From Xenorhabdus yunnanensis (GTDB taxonomy: Bacteria > Pseudomonadota > Gammaproteobacteria > Enterobacterales > Enterobacteriaceae), in the NCBI RefSeq assembly GCF_028598805.1, contig NZ_JAQRFI010000019.1:1-64000 (forward strand): a stretch of 64,000 nucleotides of DNA. Direction: 5' to 3'. Both the position numbers and the translations under genes were made by a program. The notes beneath the pieces were generated by a model. That model was not told the DNA's origin, searched no databases, and saw nothing but the letters and a program-made list of their open reading frames with translations. Shown here one piece after another: positions 18,061 through 28,313 of the stretch (position 1 is its first letter; the number at the start of each line of letters is the position of its first letter).

Positions 18061-21000
18061 ATGGCGGACTTTAAGCACAATTTTATTAAACATAACCCTA
18101 TTGAAGAGTTGCTACAGGCGACGCCACAAGCGAATGGTTTATTGTTTCATGCCTTAAAAGATGGAAACAGCGCCTACCATATCGGCGTGGCATTCAGCCT
18201 GCAATCCGATGTTGAAAAAGAAGATATTTTCAACGTATGGCACCAAATACAGGTATCACAGCCCGCTTTACGATCCGTATTTGTTTGGCAAGGTATTCGG
18301 GTTCCTCATCAAATGATATATGCGTCGCCGCGCATTCCGCTGGAATATATCTGCATTGATTCAATCAATGCTATACCGTCAATTAAAAATCGATCAATTA
18401 AACAGCCATCACTTGACTGGCTGGCACAATCGAAAGCAACGCCATTTGCACTGAACAAAGAAGTGTTCCGTATTGTGGTTTTCCACGATATTCACGCAGG
18501 AACGTTAAATATTGCGTTCTCTTTTCACCATATCTTGATGGATGGTTGGAGTAGCTCGTTACTGATTTCTTTATGGTTGCAGGGATTGCGTAAGCAAAAA
18601 ATTGCGCCTTTGGCGGCGCATTTATACGCACAGCAACTTTGGCGGGGATTAAGCAAGGAAGAACAGGCATCCAGCCGTCAATATTGGCAAAAAACATTAC
18701 AACAGTTGCCCGACGGAGAAGATTCAGTAATAACAAAACTATTGGCTGAACCTCTGTTCCGCTCCTCTGGACATCCTACCGACAAGTCGAATGACAATGA
18801 AGAAATAGGTGAAAGAATAGCGGCAAACCGGGTGTGGAACGAGGAACGCAAGGCGGCAATAGAGACACTATGCCGCCGGGTTGGCGTGACTCCGGCAAGT
18901 TTCATTTATCTATGCTGGGCGTTGATATTATCCAGATTAACTTTCCAGAAAACCGTTGCGTTTGGCTGCACATTTTCAGGCAGAGGCGCGGCATTAACAC
19001 AAGATGGCGACCGCCAACCGCTGGGATTATTTACCAATACTGTGCCATTGTTTTTGGTACTTGATGGCAAATGGAGTCTGGAAGCTGCACTGCGTGCCAT
19101 TTTCCAAACCTTGCAGCAAGTGCAGCAACACGAAAAAACACCGCCCCTGCTCATCAGGGAAGAAACGGGAATTCGTGAAGACCTGTATGACTCGATTGTC
19201 GTTTTCGATAATTATCCAATTGATGTCACGCTACAGGACAGCCGCCACGGTACATATTTGACGGATCTACACAGTGAAGAGAGCACGCATTTTGGTTTGA
19301 CATTAACCGTTTCTGGCGTGGAGCGATGGCATGTTGAATTAAGTGCGGGAGAAACTTACAAGGGAGACCCTGTTGCCGTCACAATGGCATTTAATGCATT
19401 TGAATCGTTGGCGACTGACTTGCTGGAACATGCCGCGAATAGTCCGATTGAAGATCGGGTATTCACGCTCAGTTCAGGCAATCCAGAAGCAATACCAGAA
19501 GCAATAAAAGGGATGGATGCCGCTCAAGAAACCTCTTTGGTGGTGGGAGAGCTAAAAGAACAGTATCCCGATATCAACGAGTTTTTATCTCGCATTTATC
19601 ACCGATTTGATGAATTTCCTCAAGAAGTCAGTCTGATTGACAATCGGAACAGCATTAGCAATGGTGAATTGCTGCGAGGCGTAGGTGTCTTACAGGCGCA
19701 TTTGCGGGAAGCGGGTTTTATTCCGGGCGATCGAGTGGCTGTTCATCTCGAAAAAGGGCTGTTGTCCACTCAGGCAATATTGGCAATTTTATTCAGCGGC
19801 GGGAGTTATTTTTATCTCAACCCAAAAGATCCGTTGCAACGTAAAAAAAGCCTGCTGGCTTTGGCCGATTGTGACATTGTTCTATGTAATACAGATTTAT
19901 GTAATACAGATTTATGCAATACAGATTTAAGTAATATGGCTCTGAGCGGGGAATTCGGCAATGATAGCGAGCGCTATTTGTTGTTGGATATTGAATCGTT
20001 AAGTGCCGTATCAATAAAAACCGCAGCACCCGCACTGTATCGTAACCGGCAACCTGACGGTGAGTTTTATTTCATCTTTACCTCAGGAACCACCGGTACT
20101 CCCAAAGGAATCTCCATCCGTAACGAATCAGTGGCGAATTTGTTGGATTGGTTTGTGAAAGAAACGAACCTGACAGCCGCCGATCGGGTACTTGGATTGA
20201 CTGACCTGAATTTCGACCCCAGCGTAGAAGATCTGTTTGCCACCTTTGTGGTCGGTGCCACTCTGGTCTATCCGGTGCCCAATGTTTTGCTGGAAAGGCA
20301 GGCATTTATTGAACTATTGCAAAATGAGTCTATCACGTTAATTGACTTTATTCCGGGAGCCATCGCACAGCTTATTCAGGACGCACCTTTCTTTCCTGCT
20401 ATGCGATTATGGATATTTGGTGGTGAAGAGCTGCCGAAACACCTCAAGGATGATTTGTTACAGCAGGGCTATGCTGTCAGAAACCATTATGGCCCCAGCG
20501 AGACAACCGTAGATTGCCTTACAGTCAGGCAATCTTTGACTACCGATATCTCCATTGGCTGGCCAATTCAAAATGTGATTGCCTATTGTGCGGATGTATT
20601 TGGCAAACCACTGCCCGCAGGTATTCGCGGTGAATTGTGGGTGGGAGGTCGGGCTGTTGCTCATGGTTACACCACCAATCCGGTTGAATCCACCAAATAT
20701 TTTGTTCATGCCGAAGGCATTATTGAATCTCAGAATCTGGCTAAATATTTCTCTCACGCAAATTCTTATCATGCAAATTTCTATCGTACAGGCGATGCGG
20801 TCATTTTTTCTCGTGAATCCGGTTTTCGTTATCTCGGACGAATTGATGATCAAGTGAAAGTCAATGGCATACGAATTGAACCACGAGAATTGGAACTGAC
20901 TGTCGAAATGCTGGAGCCGGTAAAAGCCTGCTATTTGTTACCTGCGGTGCAGGCAGGCAAGCGCCAATGGCATCTTTTTGTTGATAGCGCAGAATCACCG

Positions 21001-21561
21001 GCAATGCTGGAAACCCGTGTAAGAGAACATATCCGCCGACATTTTCCAGAATCTTGGAGTCCGGCGCTCATTGTGGTCGTGGACGGTTTTGAACGCACGA
21101 TTACGGGAAAGATTGATCGTAAACGACTTCAAGCCATTGCGGTTGAGCGGCAACAAAAACAAGTCACAAAACACCATGCACCGTTGACCGATCCGGTCGA
21201 AGCCCAAGTTCAAGCGATCTGGAATGAAGTTCTGGAAAACCAGATTGTCGCTACCGATGTGAATTTCTTTGATGCGGGTGGGAACTCGCTCAAGATCATC
21301 GCACTGCAATCCCGGATGCAGCAGGCATTCAATCAGGACATTGGTGTCGCTGTCTTATTTGAGTACCCGACTATCGCCTCTTTTGCAGGCTGGATAAAAC
21401 AGCAGCACCACTTATCGCCCGAATATACAGAAAATTCAGGGGCAATGCGCATTGATTCCAGCCAGCAATCACCCCAAGAATCCACTTTGTCATTGGCCCG
21501 ATCCGGTAAAAACCGACTGGCGGATCGGCGGCGTAAAGCAAAAGGAAGTTCAGCATTATGA
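18061..21561 (+). CDS. NRPS2: C-A-T module, unusual pocket
   Basis: About 1166 residues: condensation (HHILMDGWSS near residue 155), adenylation (FTSGTTGTPKG near 672) and thiolation (FDAGGNSLKII, Ser near 1074), then a basic tail (KNRLADRRRKAKG) that resembles the short C-terminal docking motif of trans-acting megasynthases and of PKS1. The pocket reads D-P-E-D-I-G-H-V-D-K, which I do not recognise; Glu239 and Asp278 would suit a basic side chain such as Lys, Orn or Dab, but this is inference. Its C domain should accept acyl-D-Asn from NRPS1. Start ATG 18061 is preferred; TTG 18055 would overlap the AT stop. In-frame repeats at 19483-19506 and 19882-19941. ATGA overlap with PKS1. Confidence 0.85.
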   Translation: MADFKHNFIKHNPIEELLQATPQANGLLFHALKDGNSAYHIGVAFSLQSDVEKEDIFNVWHQIQVSQPALRSVFVWQGIRVPHQMIYASPRIPLEYICIDSINAIPSIKNRSIKQPSLDWLAQSKATPFALNKEVFRIVVFHDIHAGTLNIAFSFHHILMDGWSSSLLISLWLQGLRKQKIAPLAAHLYAQQLWRGLSKEEQASSRQYWQKTLQQLPDGEDSVITKLLAEPLFRSSGHPTDKSNDNEEIGERIAANRVWNEERKAAIETLCRRVGVTPASFIYLCWALILSRLTFQKTVAFGCTFSGRGAALTQDGDRQPLGLFTNTVPLFLVLDGKWSLEAALRAIFQTLQQVQQHEKTPPLLIREETGIREDLYDSIVVFDNYPIDVTLQDSRHGTYLTDLHSEESTHFGLTLTVSGVERWHVELSAGETYKGDPVAVTMAFNAFESLATDLLEHAANSPIEDRVFTLSSGNPEAIPEAIKGMDAAQETSLVVGELKEQYPDINEFLSRIYHRFDEFPQEVSLIDNRNSISNGELLRGVGVLQAHLREAGFIPGDRVAVHLEKGLLSTQAILAILFSGGSYFYLNPKDPLQRKKSLLALADCDIVLCNTDLCNTDLCNTDLSNMALSGEFGNDSERYLLLDIESLSAVSIKTAAPALYRNRQPDGEFYFIFTSGTTGTPKGISIRNESVANLLDWFVKETNLTAADRVLGLTDLNFDPSVEDLFATFVVGATLVYPVPNVLLERQAFIELLQNESITLIDFIPGAIAQLIQDAPFFPAMRLWIFGGEELPKHLKDDLLQQGYAVRNHYGPSETTVDCLTVRQSLTTDISIGWPIQNVIAYCADVFGKPLPAGIRGELWVGGRAVAHGYTTNPVESTKYFVHAEGIIESQNLAKYFSHANSYHANFYRTGDAVIFSRESGFRYLGRIDDQVKVNGIRIEPRELELTVEMLEPVKACYLLPAVQAGKRQWHLFVDSAESPAMLETRVREHIRRHFPESWSPALIVVVDGFERTITGKIDRKRLQAIAVERQQKQVTKHHAPLTDPVEAQVQAIWNEVLENQIVATDVNFFDAGGNSLKIIALQSRMQQAFNQDIGVAVLFEYPTIASFAGWIKQQHHLSPEYTENSGAMRIDSSQQSPQESTLSLARSGKNRLADRRRKAKGSSAL
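19882..19941 (+). repeat. 15-bp x3-4 in-frame tandem repeat in NRPS2
   Basis: Three near-identical 15-base units (19882-19926) and a degenerate fourth (19927-19941), reading LCNTD-LCNTD-LCNTD-LSNMA, within the N-terminal part of the A domain. Confidence 0.92.
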
Positions 21562-24500
21562 AGCGTGAATATAGCGGTAATGAAGTCGCGATTATTGGCA
21601 TTTCTTGTCGATTTCCTCACAGCCCTGATTGGCAAAGTTTTTGGCAAAACTTGCTGGCAGGGCGGGAATTGGTGTCTTTTTTTTCCCGGGAAGAGCTTTT
21701 GGCTACAGGTGTTCCCCCTGAGCTAATTGATCAGCCCAATTATGTACCCGCCAAAGCCGCCCTTGAAGATGTTGAATGCTTTGATTATGGCTTTTTCGGT
21801 TACTCGCAACGGGAAGCGCGAAAAATGGACCCGCAACTTCGGTTGCTGCATGAAGTCAGTTTTAATGCCTTTCTTGATGCGGGTATTTCACCTGGTGCTT
21901 CAATGTTAAATGCAGGAGTGTTTATCGGTTCCACATTGAACTTAGCTCGATTGGGGCAATTCACGGCAGCCAGTCAGGATATTTCGGAAATGTTCGATGT
22001 CGGTAATTATAACGATCCGGCTTCGTTTGCAGCGCAAATTGCTTATCGCATGAAATTGAACGGGCCGGCAGTACATGTGCAAACCGCCTGTTCAACTTCA
22101 TTATCCGCAGTGCATTTGGCTTATAAGGCGTTGCTGGCGGGAGAGTGTACTCTGGCTTTGGCGGGAGGAGCCTGCATTACTGATCCTGTGGCGGGAGGTT
22201 ATTTGTATCAGGATGGCATGATCTTGTCTCCTGATGGGCATTGCAAAACCTTTGCCGCAGATGGGCAGGGGACTGTGAATGGTAACGGGGTCGCGGTGGT
22301 ATTGTTAAAACTGCTGGAAGATGCAATAGCGGATGGCGATCCTATTCATGCGGTGATCGTCGAATCTGGCATGAACAATGACGGCGATAGGAAAGTGAGC
22401 TTTGAAGCCCCCAGTGTTCAGGGACAAGCAGAAGTGATTTCGCAGGTTTATCAGTTGGCAGATATCCCGTTTTCAAGTCTGGGTATGATTGAAGCGCATG
22501 GCACCGCGACAGTACTGGGCGATCCCATCGAAATTCAGGCATTAAACAGAGTTGCTCAAGAACTGCTATCCCCCGACGAATTTAGCCAATTCCGTTGTGC
22601 GGTGGGGAGTGTCAAATCCAATATGGGGCACTTGGATTCCGCAGCGGGTATCGCCGGACTGATCAAAGCGGCTTTAAGTGTCCGTTTTGGTGCGATTCCA
22701 CCTTCCCTGCATTTCAATCAACCAAACCCGCATCTGGAGCTGGATCGCACTCCTTTCTGGGTGCCAACTCAAGTCACCAACTGGCCAGAACAACAGATGA
22801 TCCGGCGTGCTGGCGTTAGCTCATTTGGTATTGGCGGAACGAATGTCCATATATTGCTTGAGCAGCCGCCGGAAACGGCCTGTGAAGAAGCAGAGATGGC
22901 GGGAAGCTGGGGTTCAGAAAGCAGAGGATTAGAAAGCAGCTTACCCGTGCAGATATTGCCTCTTTCCGCTAAGTCACCTTTGGCTCTGGCAAAATTAACG
23001 GCGGCGTATTCGAACCATCTCAGTGTCGTTCAAATAAAATCGTCTGATTTGGCAGTCATCGCCCATCAATTGCAGGAAAATCGCGCCATATATCCAAGCC
23101 GAGCCGCTTTTGTCACTTCAAATAGCGATGACTGGAAACAACAGCTTGAGCATTGGTCATTGATGGACGGTGCTTATGTAGCACTGGAAGAGCAAGTCTG
23201 GTTATTTCCGGGGCAGGGTTCGCAATCGCCAGAAATGGGATTGCACCTTGCGACCGCCTATCCAGAATTCGGAGATATCTACTTGGGATTGCTGGATAAA
23301 GCTGCCAATTTATTGTCCGCAGAGGATGGTATCGCAATTGACAGAAAAACCATCATAGAATGGATTGAACAACCTGAAAAGCTGTCAACTTATCACCTCC
23401 AGCCGATTTTATATGCTTCCCAGGCAGCCTTGGGCGTTTGGTTACAGCGGCTTGGTTGCCGCCCCACCGCCTTATGTGGGTTTAGTTTAGGGGAATTTGC
23501 TGCGGCGGCAATTGCGGAAGTATTTAGTCTTGATGAAGGGATGGAATTGGTGATTGCCCGCGCAAGGCTGATGGATTCTATGCCAAAAGGGGCAGTTTTT
23601 GCGGTCAGTCAGAGAGCCAGCAAAAAAGAATTTGATGGACGTTTTCCATCCACATTGTGTTTTCCATCCATATTGTGTTTTCCATCCATATTGTGGTGTA
23701 TATCAGAACTCAGCCCAAGAATGTGGACGGTGGCAACCGAGGAAGGGTTAGTCGCAGAAGCAGAAAACTGGTTAACGCAGCAGGGTTTCACGTTTAAGCG
23801 AGTGGCAGTATCCCATGCTTTTCACACACCGATGGTTGAACCCGCCGCAAAAGCGTTTGGCGAGTTACTGAAAAATTATCATCTCAAACCTGCGCAGTGC
23901 GCGATCTATTCAACGGCATTGGGAAGGAAAATTTCGGCTGATGAGATGTGCGATCCCCAATATTGGGTCAAGCAAATGTTATCCCCTGTGCAATTTGGTT
24001 CTGCATTAAAACAAATGGAACAGGACCATCCGGTGTCACTCTTTGCACAAATTGGCACGGGCATGGATTTGTTGCAACACGCGCGTAAATGGCTGCAACT
24101 GAATGTGGAAAGGATAAGCTCGACGTTAGGGATGCAAGGCGCAGAGCGCGAAGTGAAATCGATATTACAGTTTATTGCCAAGGTCTGGACACATGGTGGC
24201 AATATTGAATGGGCAAAAATTCACACACAGCCATACATTACTAATAAAAAAATCGCTACTGACAAGAAAATTCATCTACCGGGTCATGCGTTTGAGCGAG
24301 ATATCTGCCTGCCGCAAGAATCTTCTTCACCATTGAATTCAGCTTCAAAAGCAAGCACGACATCAACGCTCTCATCGCTGTTTTTCGGTTCACATTACTA
24401 TGGGTTCGATTGGGAAAAAGCCAATGTTGCTGCATTGGCGAGTGAGCATAAACGGGACACCGTGCCACTAACATGGATAATTTGTCCGCAGGTTACAGCC

Positions 24501-27500
24501 AGAGAACAGAGTTTGGTTAAGATGCTGGCAATAAATAGCGATGAATTGAAGTTGAGTGAAATTGCTAATTTATCCAATACTGATTTTTCAAATATCTATA
24601 CGACGTTATCTGACTGGCTGACACAAAGTTGGACAGAGCAAGATCAGTTAAAACAAGATCAGTTAAAACAAGATCGGTTAGAACGACAAGAGATAAAAGC
24701 TCCGGCAGAGATAGATGTGATTATCACAGGGCTGTTGGATGATTTGAACGCACAGCAGGCACAGTTCTGGGCATTCTGGCTGCCTACGGCTCTGGCGAGA
24801 TGGAGCGCAACACAAAACCCCGCACCGAAGATGAAACTGTTTTTCCCTGCCAGACAAATGGTGGCATGGGATAGTACGGAGGTGCTGAATGCTGAAAAAA
24901 ATCAACTTCAGGGACCATTGCTGATCCTGCCGGAAGAATACCCCCATATCTCCACGCTTTGCATCGACTTTAAACATTCAGATGCGGAAACTGTTGCCCG
25001 TGGATTGCAGCCGTGGAGAGAGCAAGATTGGCAAGGTGGTCAATTCTATTGTTTCCGTCAGGATGAGTATGGAAAAGGCGGTTTTGGAAAAGACAATTTT
25101 AGAATAGACAGCTTTTGGCATCGCCGGATAACTTCACGTGTGCAAAAACGGGCTTTGTCCCACACATTGCCGAACATCAGCCGTAACAGTTGGGTATTGA
25201 TCACCGGAGCCAATGGCGGCATGGGAGCTGCAATTACCGAATACTTAGCGCGTGTTTATCACTGCAACCTGTTATTGCTGGTGCGCCAGACTTTGCCGAA
25301 AAAGCGGGATTGGCAGTCAGAGATTAAGAATAACAGCCCCCATGCCTCACTGTTGCAATGGGCTTTGAATCTTGAAGTCAAAGGTAGCCGGGTGGAGTTT
25401 GTACATGCGGATTTGGGGAGTAGTCAATCGCTGGAAAAGGCATTTTCGCCCGTATTTCAATTAGCTGCGCGTGGCGTTGGGATAGATTACGTATTCCATA
25501 CTGCCGGACGGGGCGAGGGCGCTATGCTGCAAATGCGTTCTGAGGCTGAATCCATTGCGACGCTGGCTCCTAAAGTCATTGGCACCCGTTTCCTCTGCGA
25601 TAATTTGAACCGCTTAGGAAATCCGGCACTGCTATTGTTTTCCAGTCTGGGTAATTTATTGCCGAAGGAGAAAGTTGGTCAGATTGCTTACGTTGCCGCT
25701 AACGCCTGTTTAGAATCCTATGCGGAACACGTTCGCAATAAAGGTGGCAAAGCGTTGGCGATTGCGTGGGATGATTGGGCGGAATCCGGCATGGCGACAC
25801 GTTCAGCGCAGCAACTGGATCAAGCTATTAAATATCCATCGAAAACTGAAACAACCGCAGTTTCATTAACCAATATTTCTTTATGGCGCCAGCGCTTGAG
25901 TGCTAAAAATGATTGGTGGCTCGACGAACACCGGATCGATGAATCGACCACCGTTATGCCTGCTATGGGCATGGTTGTTCTGGCTCATCGTGCTGTAAGT
26001 GAGTTGCATGCCGAAGCGCAGGGTGCTTTTTCGTTACAGGGGATCACCATTGAAAGACCGTTGGTTGTGGCTGACGGGGTTGATCTTGATATCGCTGTGG
26101 TTTTTGCGGAGACACGGAATTCCTTTGAGATTTTTTCGGGTAATGGCGAATTTTCCCATGACTCGTGGATTAAACATGCGAGCGGTAAAGTCGTTCCTCG
26201 CAACGATCAGGTTATACCTTTTGATAAATCTCTCCCTACCCAAGTCATTCAGAATCTGTTCAGCGCCACGGATAACATTACAAATAACATTGGCGTCAGT
26301 CCAAAGGCGGCTTTGACTTTTGGCCCTCGCTGGCAAAATGTTATTTCTGTCGATCAAACTGCCCCCAATGAAGTACTGAACCTGTTGCAGCTTCCTGCCG
26401 CTTATCAGGGAGAAGCAGAAACCTCCGGCCTGCATATTGCGTTATTGGACACTGCGACGCTGATTGCCTCCCCGAAAGATGAAGATGTGCAATTTGCCCC
26501 TGTTTCAATCGGCGGTTTTACTCAATTTGCGCCTATGTGTGACCGGGTGAAAAGCCATGTTCAGATACAGGAGACCGGCACCAGCAGATTATTGCAGGTA
26601 AATATTTACTCAGAAGCGGGCAATCTACTGGTAACAATGGATGACCTGTTACTGGTCGATGCCGCCACGGCATTGGCGAGCCAAACAGAAACAATGCAAG
26701 AAGCTGGAGAAGCTGAAATTGGGCAGAGTGATGCAGAATTGCACAATGTTATGCGCCTGCATAACGGCGAATCTGGCGGAGGAAACTTTGCTTTTATTTC
26801 ACGGCTTGAGGCGCGTAAAGAGTTAGGCCCAAGGGATGTCGAAATTCAGGTTAAGGCGGCAGGAATTAACTTTAAGGATGTGTTAATCGCACTTGGTGTA
26901 CTGCCGGCACCTGTTGATCCCACCATGACTTTTGGTCAAGAAGCCGCTGGCATCGTGACCCGCATTGGGCAAGAGGTCACGGATATTCGTGTGGGTGAGC
27001 GGGTGATGTGTGCCGGACACAGTTGTCTGGCTGAGCATGTTGTGATGCCACGGCATGTTGTGGCATCCGTTCCGCAGACTCTGGGTTTCCAACAAGCGGC
27101 CGGTATTCCCGTTGCCTTTACAACCGCTTGGATCGCCTTGAAACACGCAGCCAATTTGAAAAAGGGGCAACGTATCCTGATTCATTCCGCTGCGGGTGGT
27201 GTTGGTATGGCAGCCATGCAGATTGCCCTGTATCTGGGGGCGCAAGTATGGGTTACGGCAGGCAGTGAAGAGAAACGTCAATTACTGATAAATATGGGGG
27301 CTCAAGGTGCGGCGAATTCCAGAACGCGGGAGTTCGGGGACGTTTTCCGCCATGAACTGGGAGAGCGGCCTTTCGATGTCATCCTCAACGCATTGGCGGG
27401 AGAGTTGCTGGAAGAAAGTATATCCCTGTTGGCACCACAAGGCCGGTTTCTGGAGCTGGGTTTGCGGGATATTTTGCAAAACTGGCAATTGGGACTCTCG

Positions 27501-28313
27501 ATTTTTGCCGAAGGCGGCAGCTTCCATGCCGTGCAGGCAGGGGCAGAACATCCTGCCTATCAAGAGGCTTGGGCCGAAGTAACGGCACTGTTCGCACAGG
27601 AAATTCTTAAGCCTTTGCCAACTAAAGTTTATCCCGCCAAAGAAATTTCTGAGGCATTTCAGTATATGGCTCAGGGAAAACATATCGGCAAGATTGTCAT
27701 TGCCATGGAGGAACGCAGTAAGGCACGCAGTTTTGTTGAAAAATTGCAGGCGGAAGGTTTGTCCAATACCGAAGGCACTCAAATAGCTATGGCAATGGCA
27801 ACTTTGGTTCATCAAACTTCGTTGCCCTATTTTGCTGTATCCAAACTTCCCATTGGTTCTGTTCTGGAAAAACAACTGCATACCCAACAGATGTTGTTCA
27901 GTGCCGGCTCAGCACTGAATGTGTCGAATACCGCCAATAATACAGCCAATTCATCGTTGAAAGGCGCAAACACAGAGGATCTGCTTCAGGCGATGCGTTC
28001 CATGCTGGAAGGTTTTTTGGGCATTGAAGGTTTGGATGTGGATGCCAGTTTTTTCACTTTAGGGGCAACTTCTCTGGATCTGATTCAATTTGCCAAGAGA
28101 CTGGAACAGCGTTTGGAACAGGATATTCCAGTGGCATTGCTGTTTAAGGCAGCGTCTTTACGAGAGTTGAGCAAAGAGCTGGCCCCATCGCAATCCGTTG
28201 CAGAAGAATTGCAAGCGCCACAATCAGGGTTGGGGGATAAGCGACGTTCATTGCAAGCTCGTCGTAAATTGCGCAGCACAGCAGCAGGACAAGAGAGCGA
28301 AACCAATGATTAA
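21558..28313 (+). CDS. PKS1: KS-AT-KR-DH-ER-ACP
   Basis: A 2251-residue type I polyketide synthase. KS: TACSTSL (Cys near 178), EAHGTATVLGD and SNMGHLDSAAG. AT: FPGQGSQ, GFSLGEF (near 640; His is replaced by Phe before Thr... the nucleophile Ser itself is present) and VSHAFH, the malonyl-type motif. KR: LITGANGGMGAA (near 1217) with Tyr in QIAYVAANA. DH-like region from about 1450 (LDEHRIDE), with the usual HxxxGxxxxP not well kept. ER: HSAAGGVGMAAMQ near 1874. ACP: LGATSLDLI near 2172. The reductive order KR-DH-ER is not the usual DH-ER-KR but is that of ClbB. It should add a malonyl-derived, fully or largely reduced C2 unit to the NRPS2 residue. The tail (DKRRSLQARRKLRS) looks like a docking motif. 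Repeats at 22911, 23643, 24642, 25071 and 27927. Confidence 0.9.
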   Translation: MKREYSGNEVAIIGISCRFPHSPDWQSFWQNLLAGRELVSFFSREELLATGVPPELIDQPNYVPAKAALEDVECFDYGFFGYSQREARKMDPQLRLLHEVSFNAFLDAGISPGASMLNAGVFIGSTLNLARLGQFTAASQDISEMFDVGNYNDPASFAAQIAYRMKLNGPAVHVQTACSTSLSAVHLAYKALLAGECTLALAGGACITDPVAGGYLYQDGMILSPDGHCKTFAADGQGTVNGNGVAVVLLKLLEDAIADGDPIHAVIVESGMNNDGDRKVSFEAPSVQGQAEVISQVYQLADIPFSSLGMIEAHGTATVLGDPIEIQALNRVAQELLSPDEFSQFRCAVGSVKSNMGHLDSAAGIAGLIKAALSVRFGAIPPSLHFNQPNPHLELDRTPFWVPTQVTNWPEQQMIRRAGVSSFGIGGTNVHILLEQPPETACEEAEMAGSWGSESRGLESSLPVQILPLSAKSPLALAKLTAAYSNHLSVVQIKSSDLAVIAHQLQENRAIYPSRAAFVTSNSDDWKQQLEHWSLMDGAYVALEEQVWLFPGQGSQSPEMGLHLATAYPEFGDIYLGLLDKAANLLSAEDGIAIDRKTIIEWIEQPEKLSTYHLQPILYASQAALGVWLQRLGCRPTALCGFSLGEFAAAAIAEVFSLDEGMELVIARARLMDSMPKGAVFAVSQRASKKEFDGRFPSTLCFPSILCFPSILWCISELSPRMWTVATEEGLVAEAENWLTQQGFTFKRVAVSHAFHTPMVEPAAKAFGELLKNYHLKPAQCAIYSTALGRKISADEMCDPQYWVKQMLSPVQFGSALKQMEQDHPVSLFAQIGTGMDLLQHARKWLQLNVERISSTLGMQGAEREVKSILQFIAKVWTHGGNIEWAKIHTQPYITNKKIATDKKIHLPGHAFERDICLPQESSSPLNSASKASTTSTLSSLFFGSHYYGFDWEKANVAALASEHKRDTVPLTWIICPQVTAREQSLVKMLAINSDELKLSEIANLSNTDFSNIYTTLSDWLTQSWTEQDQLKQDQLKQDRLERQEIKAPAEIDVIITGLLDDLNAQQAQFWAFWLPTALARWSATQNPAPKMKLFFPARQMVAWDSTEVLNAEKNQLQGPLLILPEEYPHISTLCIDFKHSDAETVARGLQPWREQDWQGGQFYCFRQDEYGKGGFGKDNFRIDSFWHRRITSRVQKRALSHTLPNISRNSWVLITGANGGMGAAITEYLARVYHCNLLLLVRQTLPKKRDWQSEIKNNSPHASLLQWALNLEVKGSRVEFVHADLGSSQSLEKAFSPVFQLAARGVGIDYVFHTAGRGEGAMLQMRSEAESIATLAPKVIGTRFLCDNLNRLGNPALLLFSSLGNLLPKEKVGQIAYVAANACLESYAEHVRNKGGKALAIAWDDWAESGMATRSAQQLDQAIKYPSKTETTAVSLTNISLWRQRLSAKNDWWLDEHRIDESTTVMPAMGMVVLAHRAVSELHAEAQGAFSLQGITIERPLVVADGVDLDIAVVFAETRNSFEIFSGNGEFSHDSWIKHASGKVVPRNDQVIPFDKSLPTQVIQNLFSATDNITNNIGVSPKAALTFGPRWQNVISVDQTAPNEVLNLLQLPAAYQGEAETSGLHIALLDTATLIASPKDEDVQFAPVSIGGFTQFAPMCDRVKSHVQIQETGTSRLLQVNIYSEAGNLLVTMDDLLLVDAATALASQTETMQEAGEAEIGQSDAELHNVMRLHNGESGGGNFAFISRLEARKELGPRDVEIQVKAAGINFKDVLIALGVLPAPVDPTMTFGQEAAGIVTRIGQEVTDIRVGERVMCAGHSCLAEHVVMPRHVVASVPQTLGFQQAAGIPVAFTTAWIALKHAANLKKGQRILIHSAAGGVGMAAMQIALYLGAQVWVTAGSEEKRQLLINMGAQGAANSRTREFGDVFRHELGERPFDVILNALAGELLEESISLLAPQGRFLELGLRDILQNWQLGLSIFAEGGSFHAVQAGAEHPAYQEAWAEVTALFAQEILKPLPTKVYPAKEISEAFQYMAQGKHIGKIVIAMEERSKARSFVEKLQAEGLSNTEGTQIAMAMATLVHQTSLPYFAVSKLPIGSVLEKQLHTQQMLFSAGSALNVSNTANNTANSSLKGANTEDLLQAMRSMLEGFLGIEGLDVDASFFTLGATSLDLIQFAKRLEQRLEQDIPVALLFKAASLRELSKELAPSQSVAEELQAPQSGLGDKRRSLQARRKLRSTAAGQESETND
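23643..23696 (+). repeat. 18-bp x3 in-frame tandem repeat in PKS1 AT
   Basis: Units 23643-23660, 23661-23678 and 23679-23696 encode FPSTLC-FPSILC-FPSILW inside the small subdomain of the acyltransferase, one of the few repeats placed within a folded domain. Confidence 0.92.
24642..24686 (+). repeat. 15-bp x3 in-frame tandem repeat in PKS1
   Basis: Units 24642-24656 and 24657-24671 are identical and 24672-24686 is degenerate; they encode DQLKQ-DQLKQ-DRLER in the region before the catalytic KR. Confidence 0.92.

Noticed and set aside
24642-24686. The tandem repeats as recombination sites of a mobile element
   Set aside because: They have no inverted ends, no linked recombinase and different sequences at each place, so slippage is simpler.
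28198-28305. Longer N terminus for the peptidase inside PKS1
   Set aside because: It would place 36 hydrophilic residues before the signal segment. ATG 28306 gives a normal signal start.
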